Position numbers and translations under genes: made by a program. A stretch of DNA of 46,937 nt, taken from contig JANXTX010000144.1 of NCBI GenBank assembly GCA_025352165.1, forward strand, positions 1 through 46,937, in the 5' to 3' direction. Origin of the DNA: Caulobacteraceae bacterium (GTDB taxonomy: Bacteria; Pseudomonadota; Alphaproteobacteria; Caulobacterales; Caulobacteraceae). Positions 14,990 to 23,283 of the stretch are shown here, in pieces (within the stretch, counting starts at the first letter, position 1; the number at the start of each line of letters is the position of its first letter). Below the pieces are notes generated by a model, which was given only the letters and a program-made list of their open reading frames with translations, ran no database searches and was not told the origin of the DNA.

Positions 14990-15586
14990 ATGGCCCTGTT
15001 CGACTGGATTGCTCCCGACCATGACCTTCGCCTTGACGGGGAAGGCGTAATCCTGCGGCCCCATCGCGCCTCCGACTTTGGAGAGTGGGCGGAATTGCGG
15101 GCCCAATCGCGAAATTTCCTGCAGCCGTGGGAGCCGTCCTGGCCCGGCGACGACCTCACCCGGGCGGCCTACCGGCGTCGCCTGTCAGCCTATGCGGACG
15201 ACATCGAGCGCGGCGTCGCCTATCCATTTTTGGTATTCCGCAAGAATGACGGAGTCATGGTTGGCGGAATCACGCTGTCCAACATTCGCCGGGGCGTGGC
15301 CCAGATGGGATCGATCGGATACTGGGTCGGCGAGCCGCATACCCGGCGCGGCTATACCGTGGCGGCGGTCAACACAGTCACCCGGTTCTGTTTTGGACGC
15401 CTCGGCCTGCATCGCGTCGAAGCGGCCTGCCTGCCGACCAACGAGGCCTCGCGCGCGGTTCTCACCAAGGCCGGCTTCCAGCAGGAGGGATTGGCGCGCG
15501 CCTATCTGCGCATCAACGGCGCCTGGCGCGATCATCTCCTGTTCGGCCTGCTGGTTACGCCCCGCGAGGGCGAACGCTGGGGTTGA
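14990..15586 (+). CDS. GNAT acetyltransferase, RimJ/RimL-like
   Basis: 198 residues. The acetyl-CoA motif is visible in IGYWVGEPHTRRGYTVAAVNTV, with the later LHRVEAACLPTNEASRAVLTKAGFQQEG typical of ribosomal-protein N-acetyltransferases RimJ/RimL. Such enzymes acetylate the N-terminal residue of ribosomal or other proteins; the substrate is not determinable here. ATG start 46 bp after the M16 gene, probably in the same transcript. It converges with the YqgE gene, leaving 13 bp between stops. Confidence 0.88.
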   Translation: MALFDWIAPDHDLRLDGEGVILRPHRASDFGEWAELRAQSRNFLQPWEPSWPGDDLTRAAYRRRLSAYADDIERGVAYPFLVFRKNDGVMVGGITLSNIRRGVAQMGSIGYWVGEPHTRRGYTVAAVNTVTRFCFGRLGLHRVEAACLPTNEASRAVLTKAGFQQEGLARAYLRINGAWRDHLLFGLLVTPREGERWG

Positions 15587-15599
15587 TCCCTCCACCGCG

Positions 15600-16175
15600 C
15601 TAAGCTCGTCCGCCTTGGCCCGACAGGTGTTCGGCGGATATGCCGAGCTTGGCCAGGGATCTGGACCACTTGTGGGCGTGGTCGTCATCGAACAGCAGGT
15701 CCTCGTCGGCGTCGCAGGTCAGCCAGACATTCTGCCGAATTTCGTTCTCAAGTTGGCCTGGCGCCCAGCCGGCGTAACCAAGCGCCAACACCGCGCGCCT
15801 CGGGTGCGGGCTTTCATTGGCCATCGCCTCCAGCACCTCGCGGGTCGCGGTCAGCGCCAGCCCGCCGACCACAGGCACGCTGGCGGGGTCGTTCAAGTAG
15901 TCGTCGGTATGCAGAACGAAGCCTCGCTCCGTCTCGACCGGACCGCCCATGAGGACCAGATCCTCCCTCGGCTTTGTCCTCGGTGACATGTCCAGGCGCT
16001 CAAGCAGGTTGGCAAAGGTGAGACCTTCGATCGGGCGATTCACAGTCAATCCAAGCGCGTGTTCACTGTCATGCAGGCAGAGGAACACCACTGCACGCTC
16101 GAACCTCGGATCCCCGATTCCTGGCATCGCCACCAGGAGCCGACCGGCGAGGGAATGTCCTGACGTGTCCGACAT
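15600..16175 (-). CDS. YqgE/AlgH family protein (DUF179)
   Basis: About 191 residues from ATG 16175. The conserved sections are LAGRLLVAMPGIGDPRFERAV, LGLTVNRPIEGLTFANLLE, VLMGGPVETERGFVLH, ALGYAGWAPGQLENEI and the Trp of NVWLTCDADEDLLF. The family is widespread and structurally known, but its biochemical role is not settled; AlgH was first linked to alginate regulation in Pseudomonas. A TTG at 16202 would extend it by nine residues. Divergent from the peroxiredoxin gene; the 117 bp between them must hold both promoters. Confidence 0.92.
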   Translation of the reverse strand: MSDTSGHSLAGRLLVAMPGIGDPRFERAVVFLCLHDSEHALGLTVNRPIEGLTFANLLERLDMSPRTKPREDLVLMGGPVETERGFVLHTDDYLNDPASVPVVGGLALTATREVLEAMANESPHPRRAVLALGYAGWAPGQLENEIRQNVWLTCDADEDLLFDDDHAHKWSRSLAKLGISAEHLSGQGGRA

Positions 16176-16292
16176 GAAATCATGATCGGCGGTGATGGCC
16201 AATGTTTCAAGCCAAACCTTCGGGTCGACCCTTGGCGATCCCGCCGACGGTGTCTATCTCCACGCCTGTCCCATCACCAGGAGAGAGACATC

Positions 16293-16775
16293 ATGGCCAT
16301 CAAAGTCGGCGACACGGTTCCGAGCGCCACCTTCACCACCTTCGGCGCCAGCGGACCCGGCCCCGTCACCACCGACGAACTGTTCAAGGGCAAGAAGGTC
16401 GCCCTGTTCGCGCTCCCCGGCGCATTCACCCCGACCTGCTCGGCCAAGCACCTGCCCGGCTACAAGGAACATGCCGCCGAATTCCGCGCCAAGGGCGTCG
16501 ACACCATTGCCTGTGTCTCGGTGAACGACGTGTTTGTGATGAAGGCCTGGGGCGAAAGCCAGGGCGTAGGTGACGACGTGCTGATGCTCGCCGACGGAAA
16601 CGGCGATTTCACCCGCGCCGTCGGCCTCGAGCTCGACGCCAGCGGCTTCGGCATGGGCAAGCGCTCGCAACGCTATTCGATCCTCGTCGACGACGGCGTC
16701 GTCAAGGAAGTCAACGTCGAGCAGGGCGGTGAGTTCAAGGTCTCCTCCGCCGAGTACATGCTCGCCCAGCTGTAG
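16293..16775 (+). CDS. Peroxiredoxin, Prx5 type
   Basis: 160 residues. The peroxidatic cysteine is C49 in PGAFTPTCS, the Prx5 active-site motif, followed by HLPGYKEHAAEFRAKGVD and the resolving region. It reduces H2O2 and organic peroxides, usually using glutaredoxin/GSH or thioredoxin as electron donor. The ATG at 16293 is supported by CAGGAGAGA about eight bases upstream; an in-frame ATG at 16182 would add 37 residues without family similarity and is rejected. Confidence 0.94.
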   Translation: MAIKVGDTVPSATFTTFGASGPGPVTTDELFKGKKVALFALPGAFTPTCSAKHLPGYKEHAAEFRAKGVDTIACVSVNDVFVMKAWGESQGVGDDVLMLADGNGDFTRAVGLELDASGFGMGKRSQRYSILVDDGVVKEVNVEQGGEFKVSSAEYMLAQL

Positions 16776-16782
16776 TTCTTTT

Positions 16783-16843
16783 AGCGCCGGCATCCTGCCG
16801 GCTCTTCCCCTGGACGTCGAAGAGCCTGCAGGATGCCGTCGCT
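16783..16843. terminator. Long stem-loop between convergent genes
   Basis: A 25-nt arm (16783-16807) pairs with 16819-16843 at 23 of 25 positions around an 11-nt loop. It sits between the peroxiredoxin stop (16775) and the acyl-CoA dehydrogenase stop (16851) and could end both transcripts, although no T-run follows on either strand. Confidence 0.6.
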
Positions 16844-16850
16844 ACAAGGT

Positions 16851-18632
16851 CTACGCCCCCAACGACTCCGGGGAGGCCCTGAACAGGTCGACGGAGCCTT
16901 GCGTCACGGCCTGTGTAAGGCCGGGGGCCTGGGCCAGAATCTGTTCCGAGTAGACCCGCGCCAGGCCGATGCGCGTGCGCCAGTAATCGCCAGGGCCTTC
17001 TCCCGCCGCGATATTCGCTGACGCGACCAGCGCCTGCTTGCCGAGCATCCAGCCGCCGACCACGTCTCCCAGCAGTTTCAGATAGGGCGTGGCGCCGGCC
17101 AGGGCATCCGGCTGTGCGTGGCCGCGGCGCTCGATGAGCCACCCCGTAGCGGATTGGACCGCTGCAATCCCCGTCTCCAGGCGCGCGCCAATGGTGTGCA
17201 GCCAGGCGTCGTCCGAGCTTTTCAGCGCGGCGGCGGTCGGGAAGATATCGCTGACCAGATCGCGCACCGCCTTGCCCTTGCCGAGCGCCAGTTTGCGACC
17301 CATCAGGTCGATGCCGTGGATGCCGTTGGCGCCTTCATAGATCGGCAGGATGCGGGCGTCGCGATAGTATTGGGCGGCGCCGGTTTCCTCGATGAAGCCC
17401 ATGCCGCCATGAACCTGCAGGCCCATCGAGGCGACCTCGACCGCCATGTCCGTCGACCAGGCCTTGGCGATCGGCGTCAACAGGTCCTCACGAAATTTGG
17501 CGTCGTCGCGATCGACGGGGTTGACCGATAGCCTCGCCAGATCAGCGGCGACCGCGGTCGAAAGGCAGATGCCGCGCGCCGCTTCGATCCTCGCCTTCAT
17601 CAGCATCAGCGTGCGGCGCACATCGGGGTGATCGAACAGGCGGGAGGGGAGGGCGCCGGTCCAGGCCGAACGGCCCTGCTTGCGATCCAGCGAATAGGCC
17701 AGCGCCGCCTGATAGGCCCTCTCGGCGATGCCGACGCCCTGCACGCCGACGTGCAATCGAGCGCTGTTCATCATCACGAACATCGCCGCCAGGCCCTGGT
17801 TTGGCGCGCCGACCATCTCGGCCCGGGCGCCCTCGAACATCATCACGCAGGTGGGCGAGGCATGAATGCCTAGCTTATGCTCAATGCTCGCGGCGTGCAG
17901 TGCGTTGGCTTCACCGAGGCTGCCGTCCTCTTTCACCAGTCGTTTGGGCGCCACGAACAGCGTCAGGCCGCGCGATCCAGGAGGTGCGTCGGGCAGGCGC
18001 GCCAGAACCAGATGGACGATGTTCTCGGCGACGTCGTGATCGCCCCAGGTGATGAAGATTTTCTGTCCGGTCAGGCGATAGCCGCCATCCCGGTCGGGTT
18101 CGGCGCGCGTGCTGATGGCGCCGAGATCGGAACCCGACTGCGGCTCGGTCAGGTTCATCGTGCCGGTCCATTCGCCGGAGACCAGTTTAGGGACATAGAG
18201 CGCGCGCTGGCGCGGCGTGCCATGGCTGGTCAACGCCTCGATGGCGCCCAGGGTCAGCATCGGGCACAGGCCAAACGCCATGTTGGCCCCTTGGACCATC
18301 TCGAACACCGCGATCTCCAGCGCCTTGGGCAGTCCCTGCCCACCTTCGGCCGGATCGGCTGACAGACCGTTCCAGCCACCCTGCGCGAATTGCCGATAGG
18401 CGTCGCCGAAGCCGGGCGCCGCGAGCACCTTTCCGTTCTCATGTCGCGCGCCGGCCAGATCGCCCGGCCGGTTCAACGGCGCCAGCACGTCGGCACACAG
18501 CGAACCCGCCGTTTCCAGCACCGCATTGACGGTGTCGGTGTCAGCCGCCGGAAAATGGCTTGAAAGCCTGGAAAAATCCGCGGCTGACCTGAGAGCGAAA
18601 ATCAGGTCGCGAACGGGGGGGTTATAGGTCAT
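16851..18632 (-). CDS. Acyl-CoA dehydrogenase, long form (DmdC/FadE5-like)
   Basis: 593 residues with an N-terminal helical extension, the flavin-binding middle (MNLTEPQSGSDLGAISTRA and GQKIFITWGDHD), the catalytic-base region LPIYEGANGIHGIDLMGRKL and a C-terminal Acyl-CoA_dh_C extension. This architecture is shared by 3-methylmercaptopropionyl-CoA dehydrogenase DmdC and related fatty-acyl-CoA dehydrogenases; the exact substrate cannot be told. FAD enzyme of beta-oxidation type, cytoplasmic. The start MTYNPPVRDLIFAL is characteristic. It is transcribed alone, divergently from the yceI operon. Confidence 0.93.
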   Translation of the reverse strand: MTYNPPVRDLIFALRSAADFSRLSSHFPAADTDTVNAVLETAGSLCADVLAPLNRPGDLAGARHENGKVLAAPGFGDAYRQFAQGGWNGLSADPAEGGQGLPKALEIAVFEMVQGANMAFGLCPMLTLGAIEALTSHGTPRQRALYVPKLVSGEWTGTMNLTEPQSGSDLGAISTRAEPDRDGGYRLTGQKIFITWGDHDVAENIVHLVLARLPDAPPGSRGLTLFVAPKRLVKEDGSLGEANALHAASIEHKLGIHASPTCVMMFEGARAEMVGAPNQGLAAMFVMMNSARLHVGVQGVGIAERAYQAALAYSLDRKQGRSAWTGALPSRLFDHPDVRRTLMLMKARIEAARGICLSTAVAADLARLSVNPVDRDDAKFREDLLTPIAKAWSTDMAVEVASMGLQVHGGMGFIEETGAAQYYRDARILPIYEGANGIHGIDLMGRKLALGKGKAVRDLVSDIFPTAAALKSSDDAWLHTIGARLETGIAAVQSATGWLIERRGHAQPDALAGATPYLKLLGDVVGGWMLGKQALVASANIAAGEGPGDYWRTRIGLARVYSEQILAQAPGLTQAVTQGSVDLFRASPESLGA

Positions 18633-18719
18633 GGCGGTGTCCTCTTGCGCGCTGTTGCACTATCTAGAGCAAATCGGCGCGTCGTCGAACCCTCTCGCGC
18701 AACAGGAGATCGCGGACCG

Positions 18720-19316
18720 ATGAAGCCAAGGACCCTTGTCGGTACAGCGCTCGCCGTTCTGCTTGGCCCTGTCGCCGCGATCGCCGCCAGCCAGAGCCCC
18801 GCGGATCTTCCCGCCGGCGTCTATTCGCTCGACAAGAAACACGCCAGCATCACCGCCAAGGTGCTGCACATGGGTGTTTCCCTCTACACGTCTCGTTTCG
18901 ATACACTCGACGCCAGTTTCACCTACGATCCGGCTCATCCGGCCGACGCCAGGGTCAAGGCGAGCGTGGAAGCCACCTCGATGGATGTTAACGCCCCCTA
19001 TGGACGCAAGTTCGCCGACGAATTCCTCGACGCGACAAATCATCCGGCCATTACCTTCGTCTCGACCGCGATCACGCCCTCGCCGGACGGCCGGACAGGA
19101 GCCATGACCGGCGACCTGACGCTGCGTGGCGTCACCCATCCTGAAACCTTCAACGTCACCTTCGTTGGCGTCGGACATGGTCTGTTCGGCGGCACGATCA
19201 CCGGTTTCTCGGCGGTGACCACCATCAAACGGTCGGATTTCGGTTCGACCTTTCTGCTCAACCTCGTCGGCGACGACGTGAGCATCGACATTGAAGCGGA
19301 GTTCGATCGAAGGTGA
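18720..19316 (+). CDS. YceI family periplasmic lipid-binding protein
   Basis: 198 residues: signal peptide MKPRTLVGTALAVLLG-PVAAIAAS, then the YceI lipocalin-like barrel with GVYSLDKKHASITAKVLHMGVS, YGRKFADEFLDATNHPAITFVS, GDLTLRGVTHPETFNV and IKRSDFG. The family binds polyisoprenoid lipids in the periplasm. The ATG at 18720 is chosen because it begins the signal peptide and follows AGGAG; an in-frame ATG at 18645 adds a hydrophilic stretch. Its stop overlaps the GTG of the cytochrome b561 gene. YceI-b561 pairs are widespread, suggesting a quinone or isoprenoid-linked redox role. Confidence 0.93.
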   Translation: MKPRTLVGTALAVLLGPVAAIAASQSPADLPAGVYSLDKKHASITAKVLHMGVSLYTSRFDTLDASFTYDPAHPADARVKASVEATSMDVNAPYGRKFADEFLDATNHPAITFVSTAITPSPDGRTGAMTGDLTLRGVTHPETFNVTFVGVGHGLFGGTITGFSAVTTIKRSDFGSTFLLNLVGDDVSIDIEAEFDRR

Positions 19317-19909
19317 AAAGCAACGCCCCGCCTGCCCTGGAACGCTACAACGCCGTCGCCATGAGTCTGCACTGGCTGATCGCGGCGCTATTGATCGCCA
19401 ATATCGGCATCGCCTGGTATTTCAACACGCTGACGGGGTTGCCGAAGATCGCCCCGACCCAGCTGCACAAGTCGATCGGCATTACGGTCCTGCTGCTGAG
19501 CCTGCTTCGTCTTGGCTGGAGGTTGGTCAATCCGCCCCCGCCGTTGCCCGTTTCGGTCCAAGGCTGGGAGCGCTGGGCTGCCCGCGCCACCTATGCTCTC
19601 TTCTATCTGGTGATGATCGGTCTGCCGCTGTCGGGTTGGGCGATGGTCTCCGCCAGCAAGTTCATTCACATCTATCCGATCACCCTGTTCGGCATTGTCC
19701 AATGGCCGGCAATTGGACCGCTGACCACTCTGGCCGATCCGCGGATGCATCAGGCGCACAAGCTGTTCGAACTGACCCACGGCCTGCTGGGTAAGCTTGC
19801 CTATGCCCTGATCGTCCTGCATGTCCTGGCGGCGCTGCGTCATCAGTTCATCAAGCGGGATGAGGTACTGGCGCGCATGCTGCCATTTCTTCGTGGAGGC
19901 GCAGCTTGA
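19313..19909 (+). CDS. Cytochrome b561
   Basis: 198 residues with four membrane helices. Heme-ligand histidines are in SLHWLIAALL, QLHKSIG, ELTHGLLGKLAYALIVLHV and LRHQFI. Such diheme b561 proteins (YodB/CybB type) move electrons between ubiquinol and periplasmic acceptors, superoxide being one proposed partner. GTG start overlapping the yceI stop by four bases; its TGA overlaps the TTG of the next yceI frame. Confidence 0.93.
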   Translation: MKSNAPPALERYNAVAMSLHWLIAALLIANIGIAWYFNTLTGLPKIAPTQLHKSIGITVLLLSLLRLGWRLVNPPPPLPVSVQGWERWAARATYALFYLVMIGLPLSGWAMVSASKFIHIYPITLFGIVQWPAIGPLTTLADPRMHQAHKLFELTHGLLGKLAYALIVLHVLAALRHQFIKRDEVLARMLPFLRGGAA

Positions 19910-20637
19910 AGTTCGAAACCTCACCGAGAGATAGCACACGGCTCGCGCCCCCTCCACCGCTTCGCGGTCCCCCTCCCCCATGCAAGAGCATGTGGGAGGA
20001 TAAATCCTCCTCCGCGAAGCGGGGGAGGGGGACCCCGAAGGGGTGGAGGGGGCACGCGAGCACCGTTCGCCGAATAATCTTCCGACTCTCTCTCACAATC
20101 CTCGCCCTAACCGCGGCCAACGCCGTCGCCGCGCCCGCCCCATCCTGGACCGTCGACAAGGCAGCCTCGGCCGTCCGCTTCAGCAGCAGTCTGAACGGGC
20201 AGGGATTCTCCGGCGCATTCCGGAGATGGGATGCCGTCATCCGCTTCGATCCGACCAATCTGGCCGGTTCCAGCGTCACCGCCAGCATCGATGTAGCGTC
20301 CGCCGCGACCGGTGACGCAGACCGCGATCAGGCCTTGCCGACAGCGACCTTCCTCAGCGCGGCGAAGTTCCCGCGCGCGATCTTCACTGCTAATTCGTTC
20401 AGGAGCCTCGGCGCCAACCACTATCAGGCTGTCGGCCAGCTTTCGCTACGCGGCGTCTCCAAGCCTTTGACTCTGCCCTTCACTCTCGCCATCACCGGGT
20501 CGAAGGCGAACATGACGGCGAGCCTCGCCCTCAACCGCCTGGCGTTCGGCGTAGGACAGGATGAGTGGCAGAAAACCGACGTGCTCCCGGCGAACGTGAC
20601 TCTATCGATCGCAATAGCCGCCACGCGCGCGAAATAG
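19906..20637 (+). CDS. Second YceI family protein with N-terminal coding region containing a palindromic element
   Basis: The mature part (SWTVDKAASAVRFSSSLNGQ, FRRWDAVIRFDPTNL, VGQLSLRGVSKPLTLPF, FGVGQDEWQKTD) is a clear YceI barrel preceded by a signal-peptide core (IIFRLSLTILALTAANAVAA). Before this core the only in-frame starts are TTG 19906, overlapping the b561 stop, and ATG 19990. Either choice forces translation through all or part of a 121-bp palindromic repeat (19941-20061), giving a basic, Pro-rich n-region (PPPPLRGPPPP, then AKRGRGTPKGW) of unusual length. The original start may have been the TTG, with the element inserted in frame later. Expression and export with this extension are unproven. 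Confidence 0.82.
   Translation: MKFETSPRDSTRLAPPPPLRGPPPPCKSMWEDKSSSAKRGRGTPKGWRGHASTVRRIIFRLSLTILALTAANAVAAPAPSWTVDKAASAVRFSSSLNGQGFSGAFRRWDAVIRFDPTNLAGSSVTASIDVASAATGDADRDQALPTATFLSAAKFPRAIFTANSFRSLGANHYQAVGQLSLRGVSKPLTLPFTLAITGSKANMTASLALNRLAFGVGQDEWQKTDVLPANVTLSIAIAATRAK
19941..20061. repeat. Large nested palindromic element inside the yceI-2 N-terminal region
   Basis: The outer arms are 19941-19958 and 20042-20061, complementary except for a 2-nt bulge. The inner arms GGTCCCCCTCCCCC (19966-19979) and 20021-20034 are a perfect 14-bp complement. Two small hairpins lie in the centre, CATGC/GCATG and GGAGGAT/ATCCTCC. The frame stays open through the whole element. Confidence 0.85.
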
Positions 20638-21545
20638 TCGCCGCCTCCGAGGCTCTGCGCGCCGGCGGCCTCGTCATTTTGCCGACTGAAACCGTCTATG
20701 GGCTGGCGGCCGACGCGGGCAACCCAATCGCCGTGGCGTCTCTCTATGCCGCAAAGGGCCGCCCCGCCTTCAACCCGCTGATCGCGCATGTGCTCGACGA
20801 AGCCGCGGCAGCCGCGGTCGCCGATCTCGACGAACGAGGCCGGCGTCTGATCGAGGCCTTCTGGCCGGGCCCCCTGACGATCGTTGCGCCGATCCGTGAC
20901 CGGGCCGCGATCTGCGATCTTGCTCGCGCCGGGCTCGATAGCGTCGCTGTTCGCGCCCCGGCGCATGCGATCGCTCGCGAGTGCCTCGCCGCTTTCGGCG
21001 GCCCCGTCGTCGCACCTTCAGCCAATAGATCAGGTCGTCCGAGCCCGACAACCTTCGCTGATGCGATGGCGGAAACCGGTTCATTCGCGGCCGTCGGGCT
21101 CGACGGCGGGTCATGCGCCGTCGGTCTAGAGTCGACCGTCGTGTCGCTGCTTGATGGACCGCCGAAGCTGCTGCGGCCTGGCGCTGTCACACGTTTTCAG
21201 ATCGAGGCGCTTATTGGTCCGCTGGCCGATGCCGGCGCCGACGCGGGCCGTTCTCCCGGCAGGCTGGCCAGACACTACGCGCCCTCCTCGCCGGTTCGCC
21301 TGAATGTTGCCGATCCCGCGCTTGGCGAGGCCTGGCTGGCGTTCGGCGATGCACTCGAGGGTCCGGCTATCTTCAACCTCAGTCCAACGGGGAATCTCAA
21401 CGAGGCCGCCGCCAATCTCTTCACGTTTCTGCGCGCGGCCGATAGGCTATCACCCACTGCAATCGCGGTCGCGCCGATTCCTCACGCCGGTCTTGGCGAG
21501 GCCATCAATGATCGTCTCGAACGGGCGGCAGGGAAAATCGGATGA
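20565..21545 (+). CDS. L-threonylcarbamoyladenylate synthase (Sua5, two-domain)
   Basis: 326 residues. The YrdC domain carries ILPTETVYGLAADA, the substrate-binding KGRP (AAKGRPAFNPLIAHV), WPGPLTIV and PSANRSGRPSPTT; a shorter Sua5 C-terminal domain follows after the linker with RHYAPSSPVRL. The enzyme makes threonylcarbamoyl-AMP for the t6A37 modification of ANN-decoding tRNAs. The only usable start upstream of the conserved core is GTG 20565, which overlaps the yceI-2 gene by 73 nt, an unusually long overlap. Its stop overlaps the globin ATG (ATGA). Confidence 0.94.
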   Translation: MAENRRAPGERDSIDRNSRHAREIVAASEALRAGGLVILPTETVYGLAADAGNPIAVASLYAAKGRPAFNPLIAHVLDEAAAAAVADLDERGRRLIEAFWPGPLTIVAPIRDRAAICDLARAGLDSVAVRAPAHAIARECLAAFGGPVVAPSANRSGRPSPTTFADAMAETGSFAAVGLDGGSCAVGLESTVVSLLDGPPKLLRPGAVTRFQIEALIGPLADAGADAGRSPGRLARHYAPSSPVRLNVADPALGEAWLAFGDALEGPAIFNLSPTGNLNEAAANLFTFLRAADRLSPTAIAVAPIPHAGLGEAINDRLERAAGKIG

Positions 21546-21967
21546 AGGGTGCGGATCTGATTGTCGCCAGTTTCGAGCAGGCCGCCGAGCTTTGCGACGA
21601 TCTGACTCCGTTCGTTTACACCCGCCTGTTCGCCGCGCATCCCGAGATGGAAGCGCTATTCATCCGCGACACGGATGGCTCGGTGCGCGGCGAGATGCTG
21701 GCACGGGTGATCGAGGCGATCCTCGATTTCATCGACCAGCGCGCCTACGCGTCATATCTGATCCAGTGTGAGGTGGTGACGCATGAGGGTTACGGAACCC
21801 CGCCGGAAGTATTCCGCACGTTCTTCAGCGTCGTCGCCGCCTCGATCCAGGCCCTGATCGGCTCCGACTGGACCGCTGAGATAGACGCCGCCTGGACACG
21901 CCTGCTGGCGGAGCTGGACTTCTATGTCACCCATCCTGATCAGGCGGCGACGGCCGCGCTTGTCTAG
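21542..21967 (+). CDS. Single-domain globin
   Basis: 141 residues with globin helices: FVYTRLFAAHPEMEALFIRD (helices B-C, with the CD1-type Phe) and EVVTHEGYGTPPEVFRTFF, where H81 occupies the proximal F8 position before the conserved Gly-Tyr-Gly. Single-domain bacterial globins bind O2 or NO. There is no reductase domain. Translationally coupled to Sua5 upstream; the following glycosylase gene starts on its last codons. Resembles flavohemoglobin-type heads more than truncated globins. Confidence 0.85.
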   Translation: MKGADLIVASFEQAAELCDDLTPFVYTRLFAAHPEMEALFIRDTDGSVRGEMLARVIEAILDFIDQRAYASYLIQCEVVTHEGYGTPPEVFRTFFSVVAASIQALIGSDWTAEIDAAWTRLLAELDFYVTHPDQAATAALV

Positions 21968-23165
21968 CCAGCGGTCACTCACGGCCAGTCAGGCGCGCCG
22001 CGTTGCACTGGCGGCGCAGGGCCTTGCCGATCCATCCTCGACCGCCGCGCCTGGCCTTCGCCACCTGCGCGGGCTGGTCGACCGACTGGGCGTCGTCCAG
22101 ATCGACTCGGTCAACGTGCTGGTTCGAACCCACTACCTGCCGGCGTTTTCCCGCCTGGGCGCCTATGATCGCCAGCACCTTGAAGCCGAGGCATGGGGCA
22201 AGCGCCCGAAACTGTTCGAATACTGGGGCCACGAGGCATCACTGTTGCCGGTCACAAGTCAGCCGCTGTTTCGCTGGCGCATGGATCGCGCCCGCGCCGG
22301 GGAAACCTGGAGCGGGCTCGCCCGGTTCGGCCGCGAACATCGCGACTACATCGACGCGGTGCTTACCCGGATCGAGCGCGAGGGCCCGGTCACCGGCGGT
22401 GATTTCGCCGAGGAAAAGCGCGAGGCCGGCTGGTGGAACTGGTCGAATGGCAAGCGCGCGCTTGAGTGGCTGTTCTGGGCCGGATTCATCACCACAAAAA
22501 CCCGCCGTGGTTTCGAGCGCGTCTATGATCTTACCGAGCGTGTGTTGCCGCGTGAGATTGCCTCGGCGCCCACGCCCACCGAGTCCGACGCACGGCGGGA
22601 ACTGCTCCGCATCTCGGCCAGGGCGCTCGGCGTCGCCACCGAAGGCGACTTGCGCGACTATTTCCGCATGCCGGTCGCGGGTACGCGCGAACGCTTGGCG
22701 GAGCTTGTCGAGGCCGGTGAACTGGAGATCGTCAGTGTGCAGGGTTGGGACAAACCAGCCTATCTATGGCCCCGCGCCCGCCTGCCGCGCCGCGCGTCTG
22801 GCTGCGCTCTGCTTTCGCCGTTCGACAACCTGATCTGGCGCCGAGAACGCGCCGAGCGCCTGTTCGGTTGCCGGATTCGCCTTGAAATCTACACTCCCGC
22901 CGAAAAGCGCGAGCACGGCTACTACGTCCTGCCCTTCCTGCAAGGCGAAGCCATCACCGCTCGCGTCGACCTCAAGGCCGACCGACAGGCCGGCGTCCTA
23001 CTCGTTCAGGCTGCTCATCTGGAGCCCGACGCCAATGCCGGAGTGGTGGCGCCGGCGCTGGGCGCGGAGCTGGAAAGCATGGCCGCATGGCTTGGGCTTG
23101 AGCGTATCGTGGTGGTGCGGAAAGGGGGTCTCGCCCCGGCCTTGACCAGCGCGATTTCTTCCTGA
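21960..23165 (+). CDS. YcaQ/AlkX-type DNA glycosylase (winged-helix HTH_42 family)
   Basis: About 401 residues from TTG 21960, which overlaps the globin stop; an ATG at 21924 is the alternative. The N-terminal wing domain holds LGVVQIDSVNVL, containing the QxD catalytic motif known for YcaQ, then AYDRQHLEAEAWGKRPKLFEYWGHEASLLP, WWNWSNGKRALEWLFWAGFI and the C-terminal LLSPFDNLIWRRERAERLFG, all family hallmarks. YcaQ unhooks interstrand DNA crosslinks made by nitrogen mustards. It is the last gene of the overlapping yceI-sua5-globin operon. Confidence 0.92.
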   Translation: MSSQRSLTASQARRVALAAQGLADPSSTAAPGLRHLRGLVDRLGVVQIDSVNVLVRTHYLPAFSRLGAYDRQHLEAEAWGKRPKLFEYWGHEASLLPVTSQPLFRWRMDRARAGETWSGLARFGREHRDYIDAVLTRIEREGPVTGGDFAEEKREAGWWNWSNGKRALEWLFWAGFITTKTRRGFERVYDLTERVLPREIASAPTPTESDARRELLRISARALGVATEGDLRDYFRMPVAGTRERLAELVEAGELEIVSVQGWDKPAYLWPRARLPRRASGCALLSPFDNLIWRRERAERLFGCRIRLEIYTPAEKREHGYYVLPFLQGEAITARVDLKADRQAGVLLVQAAHLEPDANAGVVAPALGAELESMAAWLGLERIVVVRKGGLAPALTSAISS

Positions 23166-23213
23166 GTTAGCCACACTTTCCGGATGCCGGATGCGTCGCC
23201 TGGCGGCTTGCGG

Positions 23214-23283
23214 TGACAGTGCATAAATTGGCCGTCCGCAAGGTCACTCGGACTTTCCACGCCGCTAGTAAAGTGCACTGTCA
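23214..23283. repeat. 10-bp perfect inverted repeat bounding a 70-bp segment
   Basis: TGACAGTGCA (23214-23223) and TGCACTGTCA (23274-23283) are perfect complements separated by 50 bp. The right copy lies in the last codons of the truncated DUF4149-like frame. This could be a miniature element end or a deletion scar. Confidence 0.5.

Noticed and set aside
15078-15986. 302-residue plus-strand frame
   Set aside because: Overlaps the GNAT gene in another frame and runs antisense to YqgE; the Ala/Arg/Pro/Ser-rich sequence has no family signature.
19941-20061. Palindromic element as an intrinsic terminator after cytochrome b561
   Set aside because: No T-run follows, the downstream genes overlap in an operon, and the frame remains open through it, so a repeat element is the better reading.
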